A stretch of 64,000 bases of DNA. Origin: Leishmania infantum JPCM5. Its lineage: Eukaryota > Euglenozoa > Kinetoplastea > Trypanosomatida > Trypanosomatidae. Shown piece after piece: positions 57,201-64,000 of this stretch (the first letter of the stretch is position 1; the number at the start of each line of letters is the position of its first letter). The translations under genes and the position numbers were made by a program. The DNA is taken from NCBI RefSeq assembly GCF_000002875.2, contig NC_009420.2:1774951-1838950 (forward strand), in the 5' to 3' direction. Under the pieces are notes generated by a model. That model saw only the letters and a list, made by a program, of their open reading frames with translations, was not told the origin of the DNA and ran no database searches.

Positions 57201-58673
57201 TGGGAGGTGCTGCAAACGCGGACACGCAACGCTGAAGAACTGGAGGCTCTGCGCGCTGAGATGAACATGGTGGAGTGTCAGCTCCGACACGACATGGTGG
57301 ATCGTCACATGGAGCAGCTCAAGTGGCGACTGGCGGCCCACCTGACGGACGAGGAGCTGGTGCGACTGCAGAAGGACGCCGATGCACAAGTGGAGCGCGC
57401 GGTGCAGCGTATCGAGGAGGACGAGCAGCGGCACGCTGAGGACGCGCTGCATTACGAGACCGCGCCGCCGCTTTCAATCGAGGTGCTTCCAGGCGAAGAA
57501 AACAAGGCAGCAGTGGGGAACGCGGCGTTGCCGACACGTGTGGTGGAAGACTCGCACCCGTCGACGCAGCCCTCTTCCACAGCGACGATGGAGGAGGAGG
57601 GGTGCGATAACACAAAGCAGCAATCAGCCAAACGCGGCCGAGGTGTAAGCGCGAAAAGACAGGAACGGGAGGCGGCGACAGAAGGGCGAGCACCCGCAGG
57701 GGGCATCGGTGCGTCAATTCAGCCTCCTGATGCTCGCGTGGCGTTGCATGAGCAACGCCTCTGCTGCTACTCATCGTCCCTCTCGGCTGCTAGCAGCAGT
57801 GCTTCTTCCTCAGTGTCACTCACCGCGGCGGACGAAACCGGCGGTGGCGCTAGTGGGCCGCTACACCATAGTTCACAAGCCACTCCTCCTTCAAGTGCTA
57901 CTCTGTCGCAAGCACCAGTGCCCGTAGTCGGCTCTGGTGGCCGGCCTGCCGAAGGAGAACTGCCCGCTAGGGTCTTGGAAAAGGCAAGTCCAAGTGGAGG
58001 AGTGGACCCGACTAGCAGGAGGCCGCGCTTGGTGCCACCGCCGCGGCACGCTTACTGCGACGTAGCTGGCGAACATCGGGAGACTGCGCTGAATCAGCGG
58101 CGGTTTCTGGAGCTACGCGATCGCGTCTTGAGCAGGGCAGAAGCCTACACCCAACCTGGCGTAGTTGATCCTTTTCGACGATACCGGCCTCCGTACCGCG
58201 GTGACGGGAGCGCAACCATGACGGCCAGCTGCACGCCCACGGTCACGGCGACGTCCTCGTGCCCTTCATCCAGCACGGCGCCCTCCAGTAGACGTCGCCT
58301 TTTTGACAACTACGAACCCGATCAACGTCGCCCCGGCGGTGGCAAGCGCCCCTACGATCAGCAACAACGGAGGCAGCTTCAGCCACCTGTGGATTCCTAC
58401 ACCGCGACCGTGACGAGAACGAGCGCGACCTCCTCAACAGGGCAGAGCATGAGCGGCAGCACGTCAACAACGAGCAGCTACGAGTCGCCGTCCACCTATA
58501 CCTCTTACGACTACGACTATTCCGCGACCGTGTCGACGACGTGGCGCACTGGCGAGACAAGGTCGGCCGGCTCCACCGCCTGCGGCTCTTCACTCGCTTG
58601 GCCTACAAGGCCTCGCAGCGACCGGCTCGCGCAGGATGACGGGCGTAAGCACCTCTGCGCCTCCCGCCGCTGA
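54240..58673 (+). CDS. TBC1D31 (WDR67)-like protein: WD40, TBC and coiled coil
   Basis: This 1477-aa protein has an N-terminal beta-propeller region (about 1-450) with weak WD-like repeats (VTSVAFHPVDETCFVLGTGAG near 42-62). A TBC domain (about 600-830) is marked by FPHQYRPAIWRFLAGLP near 628, SYLPVLVYPL near 700 and NWGRDFFVCHPHGP near 730. WGWELLTSFF and WVQVMDHIITAPPLFLFAFHV follow near 780-810. A long coiled coil follows (about 905-1065). The tail is Ser/Thr/Tyr-rich, with an unusual cluster of Tyr and Thr near 1400-1440. The order matches TBC1D31, a centriolar-satellite protein linked to cilium formation. I see no IxxDxxR arginine-finger or YxQ glutamine motif, so Rab-GAP activity is doubtful. 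Role at the basal body or flagellum is inferred from the human homologue. Confidence 0.8.
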   Translation: MAVHISSSTVVASLWGSEDVTAIPLQPSGQFLSLRLSPATAIADNTVTSVAFHPVDETCFVLGTGAGKAYGVSLQENKLFLLADVGERGALRCATFCPGYLTSPIVVFASTGNRLLFLDWQRGTVLQDVLATAHQRPILRIVTGASTESLFCTVSADAFSCWEPVASSEGAFALGPSSSAVPVTNHQGPTSTAGTAGSFPKDRSTFGFSMPRYGCSGSALPTECTLELQRSCDVVPRLTDRVTHRFLGVHILHPALFVSVEGSGVLSLWSRAAAAGDNEAVAHQGPLRLQQSATTPSVLRVRCSAQCGALIVLGADAATVDELGDHVEPVVAFVVGQTLEGAGIVRLPSGGTGAPARDRATAVTQVSAVQSDCVACLLSTGVVHVVLPSTFHLVFSIPPPSLGTLRHRLGPRSHWSFAPSGPTFGAMWCEHLLLLLHLPTARRGYAGAAHAIEMATLRVGSRSAPSGEAVTGSKRTPVKPKSSRLGGRADDAAAAAHGVAVVAQSFLRSCQAPRSTPSRQAAVADSAHSRVDAALAVLSRCRPPIIVPKKGFPDIWPDVNEVDLRAAEQQLTARRTSDAKEADKDTTANGPLAWSSAAVFCDTLSPSSCQYNVNQLQAHLLKHGVFPHQYRPAIWRFLAGLPSKAKTASQFAALARRPPHLAVLQLMNPFPLPPSSTRDAVESALSCLCWASPVFTLASYLPVLVYPLSLVFHDDVQSVVELVLMFFLNWGRDFFVCHPHGPAMLLMAMERQLRRLDEPLCQHLDAMGAGVAVWGWELLTSFFTDSFTGAEWVQVMDHIITAPPLFLFAFHVTFVRTRLRPQLTSALSVDEVRGVLRRAPTAAAAPTAPSPPKSLQRLIEEGYRLYHSWSCESGDSATDLSSFKVFQTLTPQFEYPVNFAHDSVVLAERLRELSLLQRSRDEEKRAAAHLEALRKASAAASAVEAAFLLQQRARVAAKYDASAAAWQVYVAVERSRQEREAEERQLKWEVLQTRTRNAEELEALRAEMNMVECQLRHDMVDRHMEQLKWRLAAHLTDEELVRLQKDADAQVERAVQRIEEDEQRHAEDALHYETAPPLSIEVLPGEENKAAVGNAALPTRVVEDSHPSTQPSSTATMEEEGCDNTKQQSAKRGRGVSAKRQEREAATEGRAPAGGIGASIQPPDARVALHEQRLCCYSSSLSAASSSASSSVSLTAADETGGGASGPLHHSSQATPPSSATLSQAPVPVVGSGGRPAEGELPARVLEKASPSGGVDPTSRRPRLVPPPRHAYCDVAGEHRETALNQRRFLELRDRVLSRAEAYTQPGVVDPFRRYRPPYRGDGSATMTASCTPTVTATSSCPSSSTAPSSRRRLFDNYEPDQRRPGGGKRPYDQQQRRQLQPPVDSYTATVTRTSATSSTGQSMSGSTSTTSSYESPSTYTSYDYDYSATVSTTWRTGETRSAGSTACGSSLAWPTRPRSDRLAQDDGRKHLCASRR

Positions 58674-59951
58674 TGTGTGACGGCAGCAGGGACAAGCGCG
58701 AAGTACAAAGAGAAAACCTCCCGTGCTCATGTTATTTTGGGGTTTCCATCTCTCTCTATATATGTATTGTTTTTTTTTTTGTTTCTGAGCTCCGTCACGT
58801 GGTATCGCTTCATGGTTGCTGTACGGGGACTGTTCGATGCAGCGGCGCACTTGTCCGGTGCTTCGCGGCTCTCATCGTATCTGTGACTCTACTCAGGTAG
58901 ACGTCATCGCGCTCCCCGCGGCGTCGATTCTTGCCTCTGCGCTCAGCTCCTGAGATGCCGCCCATTACCGCGCCGCTTTACATTCTGCAGAAGCACGAAG
59001 AGACAACAACGCCCACTGGTGATGGGGTGAATGCAAGCGGTGCGGCAGGGCATGTGATGCTGCTGTCCGCGACTACCTCACAACTGCTCGTGCTTCTCTT
59101 TTGCTGCTGGTGCACCTGCTTACGCAGGCTCACAAGACACGTGGACGACGGTGTTGTGCTCCTCTTCACCCCAGCCCTTGAGTTTTTTCCACGTCTTTAC
59201 CCGCCTACGTAGCCCACTCTCTCCCTTGCGCTCTCCTTGCCTCAATTGTTGTCTTTCTTGTTGCTCCTTCTCCATCATCTCTTTACCTTCCTGCTGCTTT
59301 CATCCGCGCACGTCTGATGAACAGCGAGGAACGGCGCCTAGCTCGTTCCGCCTCTTCCAACGCGAGTGTGCACCAGCGAAAGTGACCGTGGGGCGTCCCA
59401 CGCTTCGCGGCCATTGCGCTGCACGTCAGAGAGGTGTGTTTTTTTTCTTTGACAGCTATGTGCGCATACACACACTCAAAGAAGTCACCATCGCAGAGCT
59501 TGGTCCATCTCTCACTGACATCTTTCCTTCCTCGCTCTTCACCGCGCACTCGCCGCAAGTGCCAAAGTCGTTTTTCTGTTGTTTGCCCAGTACCGTACCG
59601 AAGTTGTTTCGCTTGCCAGCGCCCTCGCTGATCTCGGACTGCACAGTTTCCCCTCCCTCTCTTTAGATGCCAGCTATCTCGTAGGCGTCGCTTGTGTCGC
59701 ATCTGCTACTGCACCACTGCTTCCCGGTTTCTCTTCCATTCTTCACTCCATTTTCGACTGCACCGTACAAAGACCCTTTCTGCAGCCCCCGCGCTGCCTT
59801 GGCGTTGTGGTGCCACCTGTATCCGTGTGGACGTGTTGGTTGTGCCCTGTTCTCTGGGTCTTGCTGCTGTTAGCGAAAGCAGCTGCTTGGTGTGAATCTG
59901 CACCGACTCTCTTCCCTCACCCCCTCGTCACCCACCCACCAGCGCGGCGGA
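58674..59951 (+). other. Intergenic region
   Basis: It is pyrimidine-rich, with a T-run (58768-58780) and many C/T tracts. It may hold one small ORF (58955-59212, listed separately); nothing else is supported. C/T-rich sequence at about 59900-59935 precedes the next gene. Confidence 0.45.
58955..59212 (+). CDS. Possible small membrane protein (doubtful ORF)
   Basis: This 85-codon frame starts at the first ATG after a T-run and several AGs. It encodes a short polar N-terminus, a hydrophobic segment at about residues 49-60 followed by a cysteine cluster CCWCTC and basic residues, then a hydrophobic end. Third-position GC is moderately high and the hydrophobic-plus-cysteine pattern could be a palmitoylated membrane anchor. 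The sequence is short, lies in a pyrimidine-rich spacer and matches no family I know, so it may be a chance frame. Confidence 0.3.
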   Translation: MPPITAPLYILQKHEETTTPTGDGVNASGAAGHVMLLSATTSQLLVLLFCCWCTCLRRLTRHVDDGVVLLFTPALEFFPRLYPPT

Positions 59952-62900
59952 ATGGAGACGTCGCCGAAAACGGCGAGTGCCAACGTGGACCTTTACGTTC
60001 TCGAATACATGGTGAACATGCGGTGGTTGCTCCGCTATGCTGCCCATGAGCTCGACCCGACCGTAGAGCAGCAGTACCCCGACTTCGTGGCTCGGGTGGT
60101 TCAGTTGGACATGGTTCTTTCCAACACGACGTTTGAGCACAGCTGCACACTCGGCGATGTGCCCTTTGGCATTGTGCGTCTCGCACGGGAGGCCGTGCTG
60201 TATTTGCTAGTGTCCGATCATCTCCTGGGCGGGTGTCCGCCGACTATGCATCCGTTTCTGCAACGGGCTGTCGTGGCGGAGTCGAGCGGTGCAGCCCGCC
60301 GCTCTCCCCGAAGAGCACCAGTAAGCGCCGACCTCAACGTGAGTTTTCCAAGCGACGGTGACGGCGACGACACGGACGGCGGTGTGTCACGAACGGTCAC
60401 AGAACTCGACGGCCGACCGCTAAATTCCATCGATCCTTCCAGCGAAGAGATGCTGAAGCTAGCTGAAGTGGAAGTCCAGGGGAAAGAGGCGCAGGCAATG
60501 CTACTCTTGCTGCGTTGGCTTTTCAGCGAAGGCGTACTCTCGGAAGACGACGTTTTGGCAACGGTTGAGATGGACCGCCCTGACGACGGCAGCGTCAACA
60601 CCCAGGCGGGCCCCCCAGCCCCTGCCGCGACGGGGTACGAGCGGTTTCGCCGGCATCAGAAACTCGCGCGTCACCTGGCACAGTTGGTGCCGTTCTATTT
60701 CGGCGCACACCTACTCCTGTCGCGCTCGCTGCTCCTGCAGTACTGTTCAACGCTGCTCACCAGGGACGCGGTGATGCACCACGTTGCCCACCTGCGTTCG
60801 GTCGTTTCACGTGCTGCCCCACGTCTCTCGGCAGTTCCACCGCCGTCAAGCGTTGAAGGGGCGCTTCTCGAGTGGCTCCAGGCGGTTGTGGACTCGATCA
60901 ACGCAAGCGAGGACGGAGCGGTGGTTCTCGCACGCCTGCAAGACTGTTCGGCTCTGCGTGCCTTCATTCAGCACGGGCCGTTTTGCGAAGACGTAATGGA
61001 CCCGGCAGATCGCGATTTCTTTCGTCTCGTGCAGAGCGGCGAATCGGTGTGTGTAGCGCTGCTGTTCTACTACCCAGATGCCGTTCCACTCCCAGGGCTT
61101 TCGATGGCTCTGCGTGCGGCGGAAAACAGTGTTGCGAGACGCGAAGACACCGACGCTGGGCTGGAGCTGCTGCATCAGCATCTGTCGCTGTGCTATTGGA
61201 CCGCCATCTTAGCGGCGGCCCGGCAGCTGGGCGTGTGGACGCTTCTGAGGGCTGAGGAGATTGTCCGATACGGTCGGACGGCGCTTCCGTTGCACCTATT
61301 CTGTCTCATCCAGCAATTGTTTGCCGTACTCGCCACCAACGCCGAGGAGGACGTGCGCGTGAGCGCTGACACGGCGTGGTGGGAGCAGATGGAAAGCAGA
61401 GATGGCCTGACGGCGATGATGCGAGCGAATGGAGCCGACGCCGGCTCAGATTCCCAAGAGTGGAGTGACACGGCGAAAACGACGAAGAGCAGAGCTGCCC
61501 TCTCGGGGGCGCAGCAGGTGCTCCGCAGATCGATGCACAACACGCTTTCACCCCCCGTGTTCGCGGCACCAGACGCCAGTGGTGACGGCGCTGGAACCGC
61601 GCAGGTTCGTATGGGGTCTGGCCATGACGGGCGGCCGCATGAAAGGCGCGTCGTTGCGCCGCCGTCATCGACGGGGAGAGCGACGGAGAGTCTTGAAACG
61701 GATGAGTGCCGCGCAGTTCACAGCGGTGTCAACGTGCCGGCTACGGGGGAAGATGACACCGACGGGGACACAGCACAGTTCTCCATCGAGGCTGTCCATA
61801 CGCAGCGCGGAGCTCAGACCGTTTCGGGGACGGGGCCCGAAGAAACTCTCGAGACGGCTGCGTCCGTGCTACGGCCGATGGTGACGGGGCGCGGTGGCGC
61901 GCTGACGCGCACGAGCGCCCCCGCTTCTGGGACAGCGACAACGACGATGTCGTTAGACACCCTCACCATTGCACCGGCTGCGAACCTGCACGATGGACAG
62001 CGGAGGACCGATTCCCGAGCTGATGTGTTCGGGGCGCACGTCATGGACACATACGCTCGAGCCGAGGAGGAGTGTGTACCGAACTCGGGCGCCACAGCTG
62101 CAGGTGACCTCACTGCGCAGCCCGCGCTTGTGCTGAGCGAGCCCCGCCCGACGTGTGCGGACGCGCTGCTTCACACGAGAGCGGTGGACGCTGTGCTCCA
62201 CGGGAGCGCAACCGCCGCCTACGCGAAACTGCCCACCGCGACCACAGCGGTGGCCGAAGTGCCTGTTGTGGCGGCGCCAGCGCCTACGAAAAGGCTGTCC
62301 AGGGAGCGAGGCCACGCGGAGTCGTCGTTGCGCAGTGCTGGTAGCGGCTACAAGGCCAGCAGAGATGCCCCTGTGGTGGCCCAGCCTGCAGAGGCTTCGC
62401 GAGGTACGTCATCGATAATAGCGCGCGCGGCCGAGCGGTCTATGAGCTCCTCGCTGACGGAGAGCTCCGGCTTTGTTATGCGGAAGGCTCCGCAAGATCC
62501 CAAGGAGGCAAACGAGGCAGCACGAGAAATCTCCGACAGCGTTGACTTCTCAGACTCGAAGCACATGTCGCCGGCGGCGACGACGACGGATTTCCAGTGC
62601 ACAGCAGAGGAGTCTCCTTCACGGCAGGCGTTCGCTGCTGGAATGGGCACTGAGGAGTCAACTGCCGTGTTGGATAGCGCGATGGCGCGTCCTCTGCTGG
62701 CGAGCACCACCTTGACCAGCGCCGTCATCCCTGCTGTGCGGATGGTCGTGTTTCCCAAGCACGATGCCGAGAAGGGGTTTGAGGATCCAGAGACCCACGC
62801 GGCTGTCCCGAGGCGGATCTGCGATGCAGCGTACACAGACCTGTCGTCCTCGCTGGGCTGGCCGCCGACTACGAGGGGCAAAGCCACTGTCGCCGCGCAT

Positions 62901-64000
62901 GTGCCCAGTAGCGTCGCTCCTGTTGGAGGCTCAGCAAGGTCCCCACCAAAGGCATCTGCGAGCTCTCTCTCCCGCGAGGACGATTCACGCAGCTCACATT
63001 CGCGTAAGTGCCCCCGGGTGACGGGCGTAGCAGTCGAGGACGAATCCAGGGTAGTCTTCCGAGACGAAGCAGAGGCCTGTGCGCGCGCCATGGGCAAATA
63101 TAGGCCTCTTTCACCGCCGCCGGAGGAGCTAGAGCCGCTTCAGACGCGATGGCACGATTGCGAGACCGGAATGGCAGTCGTAGACCACGCTATGGTGGCG
63201 TGTGACTTGCCGACGCCGCTGTCCCACGAGCACACGCTCCGGCGAGTGGGCGGTGATGCACTGCCCACCATGAATGGAGAGAACACAGAAGAGTACCGCG
63301 CCCTGCCCCCCAGTATGTTGTCGCCTTCCCCGGTCTACCCCGTCTCGAGTGCCCGCAGAGGTCATGAACACGCCAGTGACGGAATGCGAGATGATAACAC
63401 TCCCCATCGAAAGGTGAGCGAAGGAGCCGACTCCCTTGAGGTGTCGCCGCTGCCACTGGCGCTGACGCGCAGTCTCTCCGAAGTCTATGGCACCGATTAC
63501 GCTTTGATGCTCGAAGACATGGCTGCCTCCGATGTGGATCTTCTCCGTCGTCGCCACCGCACCACAGAGGAGAGCTGGTACTCGAGTGCGTCGTGGCCGT
63601 ACCACCGCAGCTGGCGCGGCGCCGCTGAATCTCTCGCGAGCGCCATATCGTCAACGCAGAACATTGCGCAAGTGCGAGAGCTGCTGGATCGCTTGACAGG
63701 GATCAGCCTGACGGATTTGGCAGACAAGGACAAGCAAGAGCTGTACAATGCCCTGGCGCAGCAGCAGGCAGTGGTCAATGAGCTGAAGACTGCGCTCCAC
63801 GGCGGCAGCACTCACGTGGGTGGCAGAGGGCAGTTTAGCAACGCAACTCACCGACCAACACTCCAGCGCAGGCGCAGAGCGCAGCTGCGGCCGCCACCGG
63901 AAGAAACGGACGACCGAGGCGAGCAGGCGTTTGCCCACGCGGGGCGAGCTGTTCGGCGCAAGCCGCGCGACACGCTCGGCGAGGGCGCAGGCACGTGGCG
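59952..64000 (+). CDS. Large uncharacterised protein, 3' end beyond window
   Basis: From ATG 59952 the frame is open to the last base, giving at least 1349 residues with no stop; I translated it codon by codon. Residues about 1-100 are helical and hydrophobic-rich (LYVLEYMVNMRWLLRYAAHEL; FGIVRLAREAVLYLLVSDHLLGG). A second helical region lies at about 170-470 (AMLLLLRWLFSEGVLSEDD; LCYWTAILAAARQLGVWTLL). It continues as a long Ser/Ala/Thr/Glu-rich stretch (about 480-1200) that is probably disordered. Near the end a short coiled-coil segment (ELYNALAQQQAVVNELKTAL, about 1260-1280) is followed by an Arg-rich region. No catalytic motif or family is recognised. GC-rich third positions and the length make it a real gene. 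The structured N-terminus plus disordered tail resembles cytoskeletal scaffold proteins of trypanosomatids, but this is a guess. Confidence 0.85.
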   Translation, partial: METSPKTASANVDLYVLEYMVNMRWLLRYAAHELDPTVEQQYPDFVARVVQLDMVLSNTTFEHSCTLGDVPFGIVRLAREAVLYLLVSDHLLGGCPPTMHPFLQRAVVAESSGAARRSPRRAPVSADLNVSFPSDGDGDDTDGGVSRTVTELDGRPLNSIDPSSEEMLKLAEVEVQGKEAQAMLLLLRWLFSEGVLSEDDVLATVEMDRPDDGSVNTQAGPPAPAATGYERFRRHQKLARHLAQLVPFYFGAHLLLSRSLLLQYCSTLLTRDAVMHHVAHLRSVVSRAAPRLSAVPPPSSVEGALLEWLQAVVDSINASEDGAVVLARLQDCSALRAFIQHGPFCEDVMDPADRDFFRLVQSGESVCVALLFYYPDAVPLPGLSMALRAAENSVARREDTDAGLELLHQHLSLCYWTAILAAARQLGVWTLLRAEEIVRYGRTALPLHLFCLIQQLFAVLATNAEEDVRVSADTAWWEQMESRDGLTAMMRANGADAGSDSQEWSDTAKTTKSRAALSGAQQVLRRSMHNTLSPPVFAAPDASGDGAGTAQVRMGSGHDGRPHERRVVAPPSSTGRATESLETDECRAVHSGVNVPATGEDDTDGDTAQFSIEAVHTQRGAQTVSGTGPEETLETAASVLRPMVTGRGGALTRTSAPASGTATTTMSLDTLTIAPAANLHDGQRRTDSRADVFGAHVMDTYARAEEECVPNSGATAAGDLTAQPALVLSEPRPTCADALLHTRAVDAVLHGSATAAYAKLPTATTAVAEVPVVAAPAPTKRLSRERGHAESSLRSAGSGYKASRDAPVVAQPAEASRGTSSIIARAAERSMSSSLTESSGFVMRKAPQDPKEANEAAREISDSVDFSDSKHMSPAATTTDFQCTAEESPSRQAFAAGMGTEESTAVLDSAMARPLLASTTLTSAVIPAVRMVVFPKHDAEKGFEDPETHAAVPRRICDAAYTDLSSSLGWPPTTRGKATVAAHVPSSVAPVGGSARSPPKASASSLSREDDSRSSHSRKCPRVTGVAVEDESRVVFRDEAEACARAMGKYRPLSPPPEELEPLQTRWHDCETGMAVVDHAMVACDLPTPLSHEHTLRRVGGDALPTMNGENTEEYRALPPSMLSPSPVYPVSSARRGHEHASDGMRDDNTPHRKVSEGADSLEVSPLPLALTRSLSEVYGTDYALMLEDMAASDVDLLRRRHRTTEESWYSSASWPYHRSWRGAAESLASAISSTQNIAQVRELLDRLTGISLTDLADKDKQELYNALAQQQAVVNELKTALHGGSTHVGGRGQFSNATHRPTLQRRRRAQLRPPPEETDDRGEQAFAHAGRAVRRKPRDTLGEGAGTW

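Noticed and set aside
1..64000. tRNA, rRNA, CRISPR arrays, bacterial operons or riboswitches
   Set aside because: No cloverleaf-like B-box pairings, rRNA-like blocks or spaced direct repeats were noticed. The gene layout is that of a trypanosomatid nuclear chromosome. A tRNAscan or snoRNA search was not possible, so small RNAs could have been missed.

Overview
The window looks like nuclear DNA of a trypanosomatid of the Leishmania type. Every credible gene is intronless and on the + strand, as in a trypanosomatid polycistronic unit. Genes are GC-rich and separated by 0.7-3.7 kb of pyrimidine-rich, microsatellite-laden spacer. Most starts sit just downstream of a polypyrimidine tract followed by AG, the expected spliced-leader acceptor layout. 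A G+C-rich block at about 42.68-43.49 kb resembles a SIDER degenerate retroposon. I saw no strand switch, rRNA, tRNA, CRISPR array or bacterial-type promoter. The species cannot be fixed from the sequence alone.

Layout: (1) 1-8 kb holds a chromatin scaffold protein with an EPC-like segment, PHD, extended PHD and AT-hook, then a TMEM17/TMEM216-family ciliary transition-zone protein, then a tail-anchored syntaxin-18-like Qa-SNARE. (2) 8-16 kb holds a very long, probably mitochondrial, helical-repeat protein and, after a 3 kb gene-free stretch, an inosine triphosphate pyrophosphatase. (3) 17.9-28.4 kb holds a membrane-anchored PHB-depolymerase-like esterase, the ribosome assembly factor MRT4, a VPS9-domain Rab5-type GEF, a small coiled-coil protein and a minimal cytochrome b5-like protein. 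(4) 28.4-32 kb is a pyrimidine-rich gene desert. (5) 32-47.7 kb holds a 1828-residue multipass membrane protein with a low-complexity, Q/M-rich tail, an epoxide-hydrolase-like alpha/beta hydrolase with giant insertions, the SIDER-like element, a WDR55/Jip5 ribosome-biogenesis protein and a small Cys/His-rich protein. (6) 48.5-64 kb holds a 1478-residue diflavin reductase resembling methionine synthase reductase, a TBC1D31-like WD40-TBC-coiled-coil protein, a doubtful small ORF, and a long uncharacterised gene that runs off the window end.

Neighbours in such arrays are not usually functionally linked. Some themes do recur: ribosome biogenesis (MRT4, WDR55), membrane traffic (Qa-SNARE, VPS9 GEF, TBC protein) and cilium/basal body (TMEM17-like, TBC1D31-like). 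The most unusual object is the diflavin reductase. It has one intact FMN-type flavodoxin module followed by three flavodoxin-like modules whose FMN loops are lost, and a cysteine-rich loop inserted in its NADPH/FAD reductase part.
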